Source: Sequoia sempervirens
Taxonomy: Eukaryota; Streptophyta; Pinopsida; Cupressales; Cupressaceae
NCBI GenBank assembly: GCA_007258455.2
Contig: VDFB02321240.1
Location: 1 to 64,000, forward strand
Length of the DNA stretch: 64,000 nucleotides
Reading direction: 5' to 3'
Shown: positions 34,386 to 47,261 of the stretch, in pieces
Layout of the letters: each line of letters starts with the position of its first letter
Position numbering within the stretch: position 1 is the first letter of the stretch
Notes under the pieces: generated by a model
The model's input: only the letters and a program-made list of their open reading frames with translations
The model's database searches: none
Told to the model about the DNA's origin: nothing
Position numbers and translations under genes: made by a program

Positions 34386-35700
34386 AGATAAATGAGAGAC
34401 CCTTGAATCTGGTGGTGTAAACTATATACTACTACTAAGTATGACATAACACCAGTGAGGTTGATAATCATGTAAAAAATTTCATTATAAAATGAAAAGA
34501 ACTTGATTGAAACCTGCTACACCAGCTTCACAAAATAACCTCATAGAACATTTAGGAAAAATTCCCACACAAATTTCTATACTCGAGATGCTATGCCTAT
34601 CTCCTGAGCATAAAGCTATCCTAGATAAAGTGCTTGATATTGCTACAGTGCCTACAAAATTACATGTAGATTAATTCCAAGCTATGGTGGGACACATCAC
34701 CTCTCCTCACTTATTTTTACTAAAAACAATGATTCATCCCCTCGACAACCACATAATGCAGCTTTACACATTGACGTCCTCATCCATAATGTCAAGATCA
34801 AGCGAGTTTTGATAGACGAAGGAGTAGGTCTTAATATTTGTACCCAAGAGTTGATAAAAAAATTAGAGATATCTAAAAATGTATTTGATCCAAGTAAAAA
34901 GATTACCATAAAGGCATATGATGAAGAGGAATGCTCATCTAAAGGATCAGTTACTCTACCAATCAAATTTGGCCCTATGGTAAAGGATGTGGTTTACCAA
35001 GTCCTTAATCTCCCACTAACCTATAATATCCTCCTTAGAAGACCTTGGATTCATGCAATGCAAGCAGTACCTTCTACATACCACTAATGCATTAAATTGC
35101 CACAAAATGGTGTTGAAATCACAATACAAGGAGATCCAAACCCTTTCATGTATTGCCATAATCTAACTCCTAAAACTATAATCACAACCCCGAACAACCG
35201 TGAAGAATTTCCTTCTCAAGCATATGTTGATCCTAAGTCCTTAAAATCATCCTCCTCAAAATCCAATGAAGCTTAGATCAAAATACAAGTAAAAGAACAA
35301 GGAGTAGGGAAATATACCTTGAATCATGCCCTTTGCATTGGAAAGCTACCTTTATCTCCCCACACCTATGGAAAACCAAAAATGACTAAGACCACATTAG
35401 ATGCAGATACTACAATGATTTGTAAATTAACTACTTTCAAAAATTTGGGAGCCCTTTATAATGAAACAAAAGAAGTTGATCTCCTGAAATGGTTATACAA
35501 AGATGAAGATACAAAAAAAGAATAGACTAAAATAAAGATACTAGTTGAACAATATGGTAAAGGATTTTATCTTATGAAACAAATGGGATATGATGGTAAA
35601 ATTCCTCTTGGCTTATAGAAATAGGGTATCTTGGAACCAATATAACCTATCTGTACACAAAAAGTACCTAGTTTAGGATATGATGCTTAGAAAAATAAGA
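34386..35700 (+). pseudogene. Element D protease and G-patch
   Basis: ISILEMLCLSPEHKAILDK leads to the protease KRVLIDEGVGLNICTQELI, in which the active site reads Asp-Glu-Gly, then LPLTYNILLRRPWIHAMQAV. After a linker the G-patch reads YGKGFYLMKQMGYDGKIPLG at about 35549-35610. Order and motifs follow element B. Stops near 35085, 35275, 35523 and 35616 break the frame. Confidence 0.82.
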
Positions 35701-36300
35701 CCTTGAGTACTGCGTGTACTTCAAGTAAGGAAGTAGAGTCTTCTAATGCTACACAGACAAATGAGGAAAGTGTCATCAATGACTTCATTGACATTTATGA
35801 CTATGATAGTTTCCCTACCCCTGAACCCGATCATAATATTTGTACCCATGAATCCATTCAAAATCTTGACTCAAATCATGATCATTTACCCCTAGTTCAC
35901 CATGAACTCATTGATTTCGATCATAAGGGACCACCACAACTAGATGTATTTGAAAATGATGAGGAAATCATAAAATTTCTAGGAGCATGAGAAGATACAC
36001 CTCTTCGAGGATCATAAAGCAAGATTCACCATAGAACTAGCAATAGTGTGGCTTACTTTGGGGGGAGTGTCAAGCCTTTCAGTTGCAAAATTATTGAAAA
36101 TATAAATTGGTCTTCTAGTGAAAACTACTCTGCGATGCTATTAGACCCAAAAAAAAGTAAAAATAATGGACATATCCAAGGGTGAAAACCTCTCTATGGT
36201 GCCTGAGGATGGAGGGATTGACACACTTCCCTTAGCAATATATCATGAAAAATCATCTATGCTGGTGGAGAAGACAATACCAACTAATCTAGGCACAGAA
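35701..36300 (+). pseudogene. Element D acidic spacer, truncated before RT
   Basis: The open piece 35703-35990 and the text after it (GGIDTLPLAIYHEKSS) match B's spacer. The similarity ends near 36300, just before the RT would begin, so D has lost its whole pol and 3' half. Confidence 0.7.
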
Positions 36301-36694
36301 GAAACTAAATGATCAAATCTACTACATGTGACTTTAGATATCTACTTGGTTGTTTCTAGTCAAAAGATAAATGAGGGAAAGTCTTCAATCTTCTTCTTTA
36401 ATACTCCTCAGCTTATTCAAAATAGGATTGTGTGGATTCCCTAGTTTCGTATTGGCTCTCTCCCTCTCTTTTATCTTTAGATTCCCATTTCGATGGGGTC
36501 CCACCTTCATGATCTTTGGTAGGATGTTTTGGATAAGTTTTGTGGGATGGTTACTCATTGGACTTGTCGATGGATTTCATCGACATGATGTGTGAATATT
36601 TTGAAGTTGGTTGTCTAGGCCCTTCTTATTTATACATGCTTTGTGCAAGTTGCTCTTGTTAGATTCTATGAGAAGCAAGAACCGAGCCAGGATT
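36301..36694. other. Unassigned sequence between D and E
   Basis: A 74-codon hydrophobic plus-strand frame (36371-36595) is present, but nothing in it is recognisable and no element border can be placed. Confidence 0.4.
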
Positions 36695-37289
36695 TGATGT
36701 TTTTCATAGATCACATGCAAATTCACTCAATAGATGATTGAAGATAAAAATAGTAAAATGAAGAGAAATCCGAAATGAGATAAAAATAGAGACAAGACAA
36801 GAGAAAATGTAGAATACTCTCGATATTCCCACCCAATGATCACCAAACTAGATGAACTAGTGAAGGTGAGAGGATTGTACTCAATATATAGAAAAGGAAA
36901 GGAAAATGAATCTAAGAGGTGGATTAACTCCTACTACACATAAAAGGTGGGAGGTTATCACCTACTTGGTAAATGAAAAAACATGTGGTAGAACCTCCTT
37001 AGGTGAAGACAAAAAGTAGGTAGCACATAAAGAAAAAACAGAGTGAGAAACCCAATTACCCCATACCCTACCTAGGTAAAAATAGAATAGTGGTTATGAG
37101 AGGTGGCACAACAAGACAAAAGAGGATGTGTAACTAAACTACCCATGTGTGGGACAAAGTGACACATGTAGCTGATGTATTTCACAATGTTTCCTCATAT
37201 TAACCACTCCAAATAAACCTAAGAAAGCATAAATAATATGTGTACTTGAAAAGAAATACCCCTAACATAAGGAAAATAAAAAACCTACA
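36695..37289 (-). repeat. Probable 3' LTR of element E
   Basis: The minus strand has a polypurine tract TTAAGGGGGGGTATTAG at about 37290-37306 followed by TGTAGG, a fitting LTR start. A TATA-like TCTATATATTG lies near 36890. The other border (TGATG on the plus strand at 36695) is tentative because no second LTR is seen. Confidence 0.5.
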
Positions 37290-37299
37290 CTAATACCCC

Positions 37300-39132
37300 C
37301 CCTTAAGTGTAGCTTAGGTTGGTGAAAATATGGATCCCAACAAATCAAGCCATGTTAGGTACCCATGTACATAGAGACCCCCCAATAAGAAGAAGTCCCC
37401 CATAAGAGGACTAGAACCCCCCAAATTGAGAGAGAAAAATGAAGGAATAAGAAGCCCCTCCTAAATTAGACACTTGGCGCACCCCAAGAAAAGCTCGAAG
37501 ATGAAGGAACTTTCTTTTTGTTAAGGGTTTGGTGAAGATGTTGGTAGTTTTCTCTAATGGAGAACAATACTTAAGATCAATGATACCTTCCTGAATTAGC
37601 TCCTAAATGTAGTGCATATGAATCTCAATGTTTTCTGTCCTCTGATGATGAACTAGATTCCTTGAGCTCTATATTGAACTCTAATTATCACAAAATATGA
37701 TTGTAGGCTTTGTGACTAAAATACAAAACTCGGCGAGAATATTGTGAAGCTAAATAACCTCAGGGGTGGCACTAACTGCCCCTCAATACTCAACTCAACC
37801 TTTGTAGATGAAAGATAAATTGAATATTGGATCTTGCTCGACCAAAAAATAGGATTGGAACCAAGTGAGAAGAAATACCCTAAAGTAGACTTAAGATCTT
37901 GAGAATTTCCTACCCAATTTGAATTTGTGTATCCCACAAATTCAATATCCATTCCCGTTGCATACTAAATCCCATAATTGTGAGTACCCTAAATGTAGTG
38001 AAGGATCTAGTTAGCACTTTGTAATGCAACTCATGTGGCTTCTACATGAATCAAGATACCACACACACATCATACGAAATGTCGAGTCTCCAATGAGTCA
38101 AGTAGATGAGACTCCCAACAAGTTACATGAGTAGAAAGTGCCATCAATCAAGGGTGAATAACACTTATCCCCATGTTTGACCCCTAATAGAAATGGAGTT
38201 GGTGTAGGCTTACAGTCAGCCATGCAAAATCTAGAGAGCATATCAAGTGAATACTTAGGTTGTCCAAGGAAGATTCCTAAAGATGATTGAGTAATCTCAA
38301 TCCCCAAGAAATAATGCAAAAGACCCAAGTCAGACATAAAAAAATATCATGTAGATAATTTTTCACTGCCTTAATGAAGGATGAGTGACTCCCTATGAAC
38401 AATAAGTCATCAACACAGAGAACCAAGAATGTGAGAGTGCCATCCTACTATTGAATGTATATATTTGGACTAGAATGACATAGTTTGAACCAAACTGCCA
38501 GAAGGAATGAGTCCATCTTGGCATACCAAGTTGAAGGAGCTTGTTTGAGGCCATAAAGAGACTTTAAAAGTTTGCACACAAGTGAAGGATCCTATACAAA
38601 CCCTTTTGGATGCTCCATGTAGATTTCCTCCCAAAGGTCACCATGAAGAAAGGAACTCTTCACATCCATCTGGTGAACTTCCCAACAATGTGTTATAGCT
38701 ATAGCAAGGAAAATTCAGATGGAATTCATCTTAGAAACTAGTGAAAAAGTTTTAGAATAGTCAATCTTGGGAGCCTAAGAGAATCCTTTTGCTACCAAGC
38801 GAGCCTTGTGCTTTTCAACCAACCCATCTGTTGCAATTTTTTCTTTGATAGATCCACTTTCATCAAACAATTTTTCTTCCCTTAGGAAGAGGGACTAAAT
38901 CACATGTGTGATTCCTCTCTAATGAATTGAACTCTTCTTGCATTGCAACATCCCACTCGGGCTTACCAAAATCTTTTTCAAAAGACTGTAGATTAGAAGT
39001 TGGAGCAACAAAGAGATGTGGAGTCTACTGAAACTATGACCGTGTTCTTCTTATGTCTAATGGATCACCAAACCAATCACCTATTGAATGCAATGTTTGT
39101 CAAGCCCAAAGAGGTGTTGAGGCTGGAGAATC
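37300..39132 (-). pseudogene. pol: Element E copia reverse transcriptase and RNase H
   Basis: Ty1/copia pol, 3' half. After the linker WFGDPLDIRRTRS come DVAMQEEFNSLERN, a degraded RT with CVDDLLFIGS (usual Tyr read as Cys), then DLGLLHYFLGIEITQSSLGI, PTPTPF, and RNase H: FVGYTNSNWVGNSQDLKST, SLGSNPIFWSSK and LTKRKFLHLRAFLG near 37490. Many stops and shifts. The reading continues into the integrase end at 40119 once the inserted 39143-40111 segment is skipped. Confidence 0.8.
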
Positions 39133-40119
39133 TAGAGGAGAGGGTGATCCCACAAAGCTACTTTACAATTTATGGGAGATTCTGATTTTTGCTGAAATCA
39201 CATATTTTTAGAAAATATAATGATTTAAGCATTAAAAATTTCCATTTAAAACATTCGAATTGAAGAGGTTTTGATCAAACTACTATAGATCAAACCCCCT
39301 TGGATAGAACCCCGCTACTTTTAAACCATACCTATAACGAAGTCTCCTTTACACCTATCAAAATGCTGATAAAAAACCACTTTTGAATTACCTTTTGGGG
39401 GATCAAATGAATTCATTTAGAAATTATTTTTTGTAAGTATGTAGTCCTTATTATAAGCTTCCCAAAAAGTATAATTTTAAATAAATTTAATTTTATTATT
39501 ATATTTACTTTTTATTTCTTGTGAATGTAAGTTTATCACCAAAAACCAAGCTCTCTATTATGCACATGTGGAAAATAGAAGATTATAAAAAAATAATTAA
39601 AAGTATGAGTGCACCAGATATTGAAGTCCTTGATCCAACAAAAAAAATGAATTTTGATACATACAAAAAAAGTTATGTGTTATAGAGTCTGCCTATTTCT
39701 AAATTGTAATTAGTTTGACTTCAAAACCTGATGAAGGAAATTTTTTTTAATAAAACACTATGAAACCAATTGGAAGCAGTAGATATCATAGTTACAAATC
39801 TAAATTAAAAAATAATAATAATAATTTATCCTTCATGGAAAAAAGTTATGTGTTATATGGTGAGCGTCACTCCTTAAAAATGGTGTTTACTGAAAAAAAC
39901 TAGTTTTTGAAGGAGACGGAAAAGAAGTATAATATGATTCTAAAAATTTTGAAAGAAAAGTATTTAGAATCTATAGAAAAAATGTCACAAATCACTAGTT
40001 TGCATCATCTTCAAATTTCTCACAGTTTAGCCACTATAGGTGCCTGAAAGTGAACATTTAGTTCAGTGTCCAATTTGGCCAAAAACTGTAAACCAATATT
40101 GTGGGATCCCCTGAGAATC
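39123..40119. mobile_element. TIR element inserted in copia relic E
   Basis: The ends are inverted repeats of about 33 bases: GGTGATCCCACAAAGCTAC at 39143 and, on the other strand from 40111, GGGGATCCCACAATATTGG, both followed by TTTACA and ending TGG. Flanking near-repeats CTGGAGAATC (39123-39132) and CTGAGAATC (40111-40119) could be a 9-10 base target duplication, but the left one is offset from the TIR by some ten bases. The inside is AT-rich without a gene. Element E's protein reads on across the gap. A Mutator-like non-autonomous element is the best guess. Confidence 0.55.
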
Positions 40120-40600
40120 ATCATCCTCTAATTGATGGCTAGAAGAGGAATGTGAATCCTCATCATCAATATCACCATCTGAAGTGGAGGAAGAGGAATC
40201 ATTATCAATATTAGGAGGATTAAGATCCTCTAAAGAACTGTCATCATGATGCAAAGTCTCCAATGTGATGGTAGATGAAGTGGTAGGAGAAGAACTGGAA
40301 GAGCTCTCCTCAAAATGAACAATCCTCTCAATGAAAAACTCTTGAGTGGTGGGATGGAGAATCCTATAACCTTTGACATCATCTAGATACCCAAAAAATA
40401 TGCAAGGCTTTATTTATGGATACATAGATTTGCATTTCTCTACTAGAATAGGGGCCCATGCAAGAGAACCAAACACTTGAAAATGCTTAATTGTGGGTTT
40501 CTGACAAGTCCAAGCTTGAAAAGGAGTTACTCCCTTCATATTTTTGTGAGGAACTCTATTCTAGATGCAACACACATAGTTGATGGCGTCTTTCCAGTAC
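40120..40600 (-). pseudogene. Element E copia integrase C-terminal part
   Basis: KDAINYVCCIQNRVPHKNM, GVTPFQAWTCQKPTIKHF, VFGSLAWAPILVEKCKSMY and KPCIFFGYLDDVKGYRIL are standard copia integrase end blocks, followed by the acidic Ser/Asp linker (DGDIDDEDSHSSSSHQLE). The upstream part of integrase and gag are missing; F's integrase abuts here at about 40600. Confidence 0.82.
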
Positions 40601-41960
40601 TAAGGTGCCAAATATTTGGAGTATTTCATACAATTGGGCTCTTTTGTGGTCGCACTCTCAGAAAGACTCAATCACCAACAGAGAAATGAAGGTCAACTCT
40701 ATGTGAATTGACATATTCATTCTATCTATTTTGTGTTGCCACAAGATGCTCTCTGATGTAAGCTACCTGTTGCTCCATGTCCTGAAGCATTACGGGACCT
40801 AAGAGAACTCTATCCTCAAGATAGTCCCAACTTAATGGGGTCCTGCAGGGATGACCATATAGTGCTTGAAAGGGGGCCATACCAATTGAGCTATGATACC
40901 CATTGTTGTAGGAAAAATCCACTAGATGCAAATAATCCTCCCAACATGATTGTTGATCCATCAAGTACATACAAAGCATGTCCTCAAGAACCTAATAAAC
41001 CCTCTATCTGACCATCTATTTCAGGATGGTAGGCAGAACTAAAATTCAGTTGAGTTCCTAAGGCACACTGCAATGATTTCCACAATGCAGATGTGAAAAC
41101 TAGGCCCCTGTTAGAAATGATTCTCCATGGAATACCATGCAGATGAACAATATATTCCATGAAGATTCTAGCAACTGAAGAAGTAGTTTAAGATGATCAG
41201 ACGAGGGAGAAGTGTTCCACCTTGGTCAATCTTTCAACTGTGACCATGATAGCATCATGTCGTTGAGAAGTCATAGGAAATCCCACAATAAAGTCTACTA
41301 AAATTATGTCCTACTTCCATTTCAGAATGAGATGCGGTTGCAAAAGACCTGTAGGATGCTGGTGTTCTGCCTTGCCCCTTTGACATTCCAAACACCTAGC
41401 CACCAAATCTGCAATATCCCTCCTTATGCCAGCCCGAAAGTATAGTGTACAAAGATCTACATACATCTTCTTAACTCCCAAGTGAGTAGAGTAGGGAGCT
41501 CAATGTGCCTTAGTCATAATTAGAGTCTGAAGACCCTTAGTAGAAGGCACATACATGCAACCCAAATACCTCAAAAGACTATCAAACTCTATTGAATACC
41601 CTACAAACTTTCCTTCCAAAGCTCTGCCTGATTCAATTTCAGCCTTCACTTCCTAATACCAACGATATGTGGGAAGTGCTACGAGGACCTGACTCCTCAA
41701 ATAAACCTCAAGAGCCATTGCAGAAAGCTCATGTCTCCACTGAATCAAAACATCCACCACTACATTTTCCTTTCCTTGAACATACTTGATCTCAAAATCA
41801 TATTCACAAAGGAATTCCATCCATCTCCTTTGCCTGCCATTCAGGTTTGGCTACGTAAATATGTATTACAAACTGCAATGATCACTATGAAGCTCAAACC
41901 TATGACCCAATAAAAAATGTCTCCATCTCACAAGGGCATAAACCACTGGGGCTAACTCTA
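40601..41960 (-). pseudogene. Element F gypsy integrase
   Basis: Minus-strand reading: HLGVKKMY and CLECQRGKAEHQ (zinc-binding), VDFIVGFPMTSQRHDAIMV (first Asp), IISNRGLVFTS (second Asp read as Asn), YHPEIDGQIEG (Glu), then DFSYNNGYHSSIGMAPFQAL, YGHPCRTPLSW and HRVDLHFSVGD. It stops near 40600 before any chromodomain, fused to copia E. Del/Tekay-type by these motifs. Frame is broken several times. Confidence 0.8.
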
Positions 41961-43130
41961 AGTCATGTGTGGGGTAATTTATCTCATGATCCTCGAGCTT
42001 GCAGGATTCATAAGCAATTACACGACCTTCTTGCATCAAGATGACTCATAAGCCCTCCAAGGAAGCATCTGTGCACACCAAAAAACCCCCATTAGGATCA
42101 GGCACTACCAATACTGGTGCACTAGTCAACTTGTCCTTAAGGGTCTCAAATGTTGTCTGGCACTGATTAGACCAAATGAACTTCTTCCCTTTCCTCTAAA
42201 GGAAAGTAATGGGATGTGTGATCGTAGAAAAACCTTGTACAAACTGCCAATAGTAGCCCGCTAACTCCATGAAACTATGAATCTCTGGCACATTCTTGGG
42301 TGATGGCCAATCAAAAATAGCCTGGATCTTTAATGGATCCACTGCAATACCTACACCTAAGATGATGTGCACCAAATATTTCATGTATATTTTATAGAAC
42401 TCACACTTAGCCAAATTGGCAAACAACTAGTTTTCCCTCAAGCATTGTAATACATATCTCAGATGTTCCTTGTGCTCCTCCATTGATTTAGAGTCAACCA
42501 GGATTTAATCGAGAAACACAAGAAAAAACTTATCCAAATAGGTTCAGAAGACTCCATTCATAAGGCACATAAAAACTAATGGTGCATTCATTAACCCGAT
42601 TGACATAATAGTGAACTCATAATGTCTCTATCAAGTGCGAAATGTAGTTTTATGTATATCAGAATCAGCTATACACAACTTATGATAACCAGATTTAAGA
42701 TCAATCTTGGAGAAAATTGAGCTCCTTTTATCTTGTCAAACAAGTCATCAATTCTCAACAAAGGATACCAATTCTTGATCGTTACTTTGTTAAGCTTCTT
42801 GTAATCAATACATAATCTGAGTGAACCATCCTTTTTTGCAAATATAACTAGTGCTCCCTAAGGAGAAACACTAAGATAGATTAATTTTTATTCTAAAAGT
42901 TCCTCTAACTACAAACGAAGCTCTTGTAATTCCTCTGTTGTCATCCAGTATGGAGCCCGGGATATAGGCTCAGCTCCAGGGACAAGGTCAATTTTGAAGT
43001 CAATGTCACGCTTTGGTGGCATCCCTAGAATTTCACTTGGAAAAACATCATAATATTCCTTAAGAAGAGGGTAGTCATCCAATGAAATCCCTTGACTCTC
43101 TTTCGAGTCCAAATCATTAGCAGACACAAC
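41961..43130 (-). pseudogene. pol: Element F reverse transcriptase and RNase H
   Basis: Lead-in YYDVFPSEILGMPPKRDIDF and LVPGAEPISRAPYWM, a damaged palm in which the catalytic box reads FLD followed by a stop near 42508, then FANLAKCEFYKIYMKYLVHI, DPLKIQAIFDWPSPKNVPEI and FQGFSTITHPI-like connection. RNase H fragments (about 41960-42150) follow. Too damaged to act. Confidence 0.75.
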
Positions 43131-44857
43131 AAATAGCTGACAACCTTATCTAAAGCACCTTTTTAATTGCATGGCTGAGATCAAACGTAGTGAGATAGTC
43201 TCTGAACACCAATGATCTCAACCTCATTACCTGTATCATCAACACAACACATAGCCTTGCATCGATAATCAATCATGGTGGGCCTAGAACCACATCATAA
43301 GAACCAAGAGGTTGGATTCAGAGATCCACCGTAGTCATGAGTGACCTAATTTGCAAATTACAACCTTGAACTAGTGACTTAATCACTACCTTTGCCTCGG
43401 AGGCCAATTCGACCTGTCACTTAATGTCTTTCCTTACTTCCACCAGATAATGCTCTACTATTGAAGGGGAAATGAATGAATCAGATGCTCAATCAAAGAG
43501 AATGGAAAAAATAGTGTCATGAAACAAACTTGATGCCTTGATTACAGTGCCCTAATGTTCTTGATTATTTTCTACTGTTGCAAACACCCGAACCCACATT
43601 GCCCACTATCAGTTCAGAAGTAGCTCGTCTCTGACTAAAACCTGAAGTGCTCCTCTGTGGACACTGTCTGGCAATATGTCCCTATTTCCCACAAGAGAAA
43701 TAGCTTGTGCCTCACCCAAATCCTTTCACACCATATGGTCCACTCGACTATTGAAAACTACCTCATGAAGGTGTCGACTGTGTGCTCTGTGCAAGGCTAC
43801 TCAAAATGATCTGGTCTAATTCACTGCCAGCTTCGGTTCTTCCTGCTCTGAGATTTGTCTCCCTGTTGAGACTGTGATTTGTTCTATTTGGGCAGTGGTT
43901 GTTCCTGCTACTGAACCACCCTTAGAGAGTGCTCAAAAATTCCTAGAAGACCCTGCAGCTTGAGGCTATCCACCTCTAGAACCAAAACCTGATGCTCGAA
44001 CATTGTCGATCTGAACTCCTGTGAGACCTCCTAATGCCATTGCCAAATTTTCTTCTACAAGATGAGCCTTCTCAACAGCTACCTCTATTTTCTTCAACTT
44101 GAAGGCTCTAACTCCACCACTGATTTGGGCGTTTAAGCCCCTAGAAAAGTGTTGCACAAGCATTGTCTCATCATTACCAATCCCTACATACTGAACATTT
44201 GAGCTCATAAACATGATGCTCATATTGCTCCACAGACATTGCCATATGTCAAGTAACTCATGGAATTCATCTGCTCTATGCTGCTTCCACTAATCAGAAA
44301 GGAAACGGGCCTTGAACCTCTCCATAAACAATTCCAAAGTCACCATGTTGATGTCAATATGTAAGTTTTGTTCCTCTAGCCACCACCAAGTGGACGTGAA
44401 GCCTTTGAGGTGCATGATGGTGCACCTAGCCCTAGTATTACTACCATAGGGATGCATATCAAAGCATCTATCCAAGTCAATCAAGCACGTCTCTACCTGA
44501 AGACCCCCACTAGAGCCATCAAATGTGGGAGGTCATGCTCTCAACAAGTCTCTCATGTGACCCACCACTACTGTATCCTGATCAGTTGTTATTTCCTCAT
44601 GTCTAGATGACCTTTCCCTTTCCCTTCCCAACCTATGTTCTTCCACTTGCTATCTAGTATCTCCTCAAGTAAATGCTACAACTGTCCATCTAAACCTGTT
44701 GTTCCAGGTTCTGACCACCACCTGATAGATTGTTTAGAGAACTTTGTCGTTCCTCATGCTCTGAACCATAGGAACTCAGTGGTGATGGAATTTGGTAGTT
44801 GGCTCCATGGCCACCATCCCGACCTCTTCCTCGGCCATGACCTCTACCTCAAGGCAT
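43131..44857 (-). pseudogene. gag: Element F gag and protease
   Basis: The ATG at 44855-44857 begins a Gly/Arg-rich start (GRGHGRGRGRDGGHGANY). Capsid pieces: IDLDRCFDMHPYGSNTRARC, LKGFTSTWWWLEEQNLHI and LELFMERFKARFLSD, then VQHFSRGLNAQISGGVRAF. The knuckle near 43660-43710 reads YFSCGK-GHIARQC, with the first Cys as Tyr and one stop. A protease remnant is expected at 43140-43560 but its active site is not clearly readable. Confidence 0.75.
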
Positions 44858-44956
44858 GATCCTGCACAACAATTGGGGGTATGTGATATCAAGAGTTAAC
44901 ACAAAGGTTTCCTAATGGACACAAACTACCCAGAGAACCCAACATTAGCAACCTTA

Positions 44957-44968
44957 GCTCTGATACCA
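44957..44968 (-). promoter_or_regulatory. Primer binding site of element F, initiator-Met type
   Basis: TGGTATCAGAGC on the minus strand, three bases from the LTR end GGGGTGTTACA. Confidence 0.92.
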
Positions 44969-46749
44969 AGTTGTAACACCCCGTCATGCAAAACCCAAAG
45001 GAACAACTCAAAACACAACAATTTAAAAAAAAAAACATAAAGAATGTACTTTAAGTTTTCTAACATAACTAATGTTTTCAAGTTACACACCTAAGTCCCT
45101 TGGGGTACACGAGGTGACATTACCTAAACTATCATGTAACAAAGTTAACAGATGTAACATTAAATTTCCAATAGCGAAATCCATTCATTAACATATCTTC
45201 ATTTAAACATTCATTAACGATAACCAAAATGATAAGAACAATCCATATAAAACAATACATGCAAATTACAATAAATTAAACATGGAAATATAAAGTAAAT
45301 ATTTCCACAGATACAACATAACATTAAAAGTATTTACAAATTGTAGTTCTAGAATGATTTACATGGTGTGATTATACATTACATCAGTCTGCTAGTACAT
45401 CTCAATGAACAAATATAAAAATTACATCATAATTCTTCCCAATGCATGTGGGAGGGATACATCAATACATAAAATATATTTGGAGTACAAATATATATCT
45501 GGTAACATATGAACCTTGGATCAAATTGCATCTACAAACTCTACACTGAATGGTACAACTGCATCATAGGGAACCCAACAGGGTGCGTAGCACATTCCAC
45601 CCAACCAACCCCATGCTAGGAGTAAATAAGGAAGGATCCCCGACCAAACACATCCAAACAAAAAACACAAGACTAAACTCCAGACATGAAAAGCAAGAGA
45701 ACACAAAGGAAACATAATATCAAAAGACCACTCCCAAAACATAGAAACAATAAATCACCAAAACATATCAATAGACCACTTCTAAAGGTTAGCAATAAAA
45801 ACAACTCAAGGGAATGCTAGAGGAGAGTGTCATTGCACAGTCCTACATGGGTTATCCTGACTGCCTTTCTCTAGGCGCCGCCCCCATCTATGGTTATCCT
45901 GATAGCCTCTCTAGGTGTCAGCCCCATAGGGTGACTCGTGCGGAACCGTTAACCTCTCATGGAGATGAGGCAACAATCTTGCCAACCACGGCCTTCTCAG
46001 CCCACCTTTAGTCTGTGAAAGCCCTAACAGGAGGATGAGGCATCCATAATTATCTTATTAATGTTTTACTACCCACCCCCTAATTAATTAATTAGGTTAT
46101 CACTTTTTACTCAAACTCTAATGTGGGTTATCCTAACATCCCCTTTGTGCGTTGGAACCCACGTAGTGCCACTCTCCCTAGAAACCCAAAACATAAAATC
46201 CAATACCAAGGGGTTGTACCAACCAAAACACTAAACCACAAAATAGAACAACCATGAGGAACAACCATGTCGCTCGAAAATTCATATGAATATACACCCA
46301 TAAAATGGTACAACCCCAAATGTAAACTCAAAGTCATGACTGTAGTCTAAAATAGGGACAAATATCAAATTAAAATATCATAAATACACATCATTTCCCC
46401 ATGCCTCTGGAAGTCCCTAACAAGTAACTTAAGCTCCTATAGAAGGATAACTAACTTAAGGGTTTTTCCCACAAGACGTAATCCCAATTAAGAGAAAACC
46501 ATAATTGACTCAATGAAAATTTCAAGAGTAAACAATTGCGTACACGAATAAGCTAAAATTAAAACAACACCATAAAACATATTTCGTTAGGAAATAATTT
46601 CACCAAGAAATAAATAAATTAATTCATTTGAGAACATACAACTTAATTTAAACCACATAGTTTATTTCTAATTTAATTGATCACACTAAAATATCCAACA
46701 TTGCAAATTTTTACATTATCTAATTGTTCCATGATTTCAACATAAATAA

Positions 46750-46752
<3 letters not shown>

Positions 46753-46799
<47 letters not shown>
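46753..46799. repeat. (TA)n microsatellite
   Basis: An uninterrupted run of TA of more than 40 bases in the F LTR. Confidence 0.95.
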
Positions 46800-46803
<4 letters not shown>

Positions 46804-47065
46804 ATATACTTATATACATATATGTGTATATATAAATAAAGCATATATTAAAAAAATCATGTGATTTTATATATGTAAATACTGAAATTACAAAAAAAAA
46901 AATTTAATAAAAAGCAATGCAGCCCGTAGGTACTACGTACCTCCCTATGGGGAGGCCACAACCCCCACATGGCTACGCCCAACCATTGTTGTGCGCAGTC
47001 TGTGGTGGCTACAATCTGCCATAGGGTCAAGGGTGGTATGGTAGCAGCCGACCACTCCCCCTAAA

Positions 47066-47097
<32 letters not shown>

Positions 47098-47228
47098 ATT
47101 TCATTTTATTTTATTATAATTATTTTTTTTAACAAACACACCAGAAACCCATTCTTTGTTGCAATATATATATACTTTTTTAAGAGATAGAATATAAACA
47201 TTTGTAAATGTCTATATATATATATATT

Positions 47229-47260
<32 letters not shown>
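47066..47260. repeat. Interrupted (TA)n tracts
   Basis: TA runs at 47066-47092 and 47212-47260 separated by T-rich unique sequence. Confidence 0.85.

Positions 47261-47261
<1 letters not shown>

Noticed and set aside
36371..36595. Hydrophobic 74-codon plus-strand frame
   Set aside because: Looks membrane-like, but nothing matches and it sits between two broken elements; not supported as a gene.
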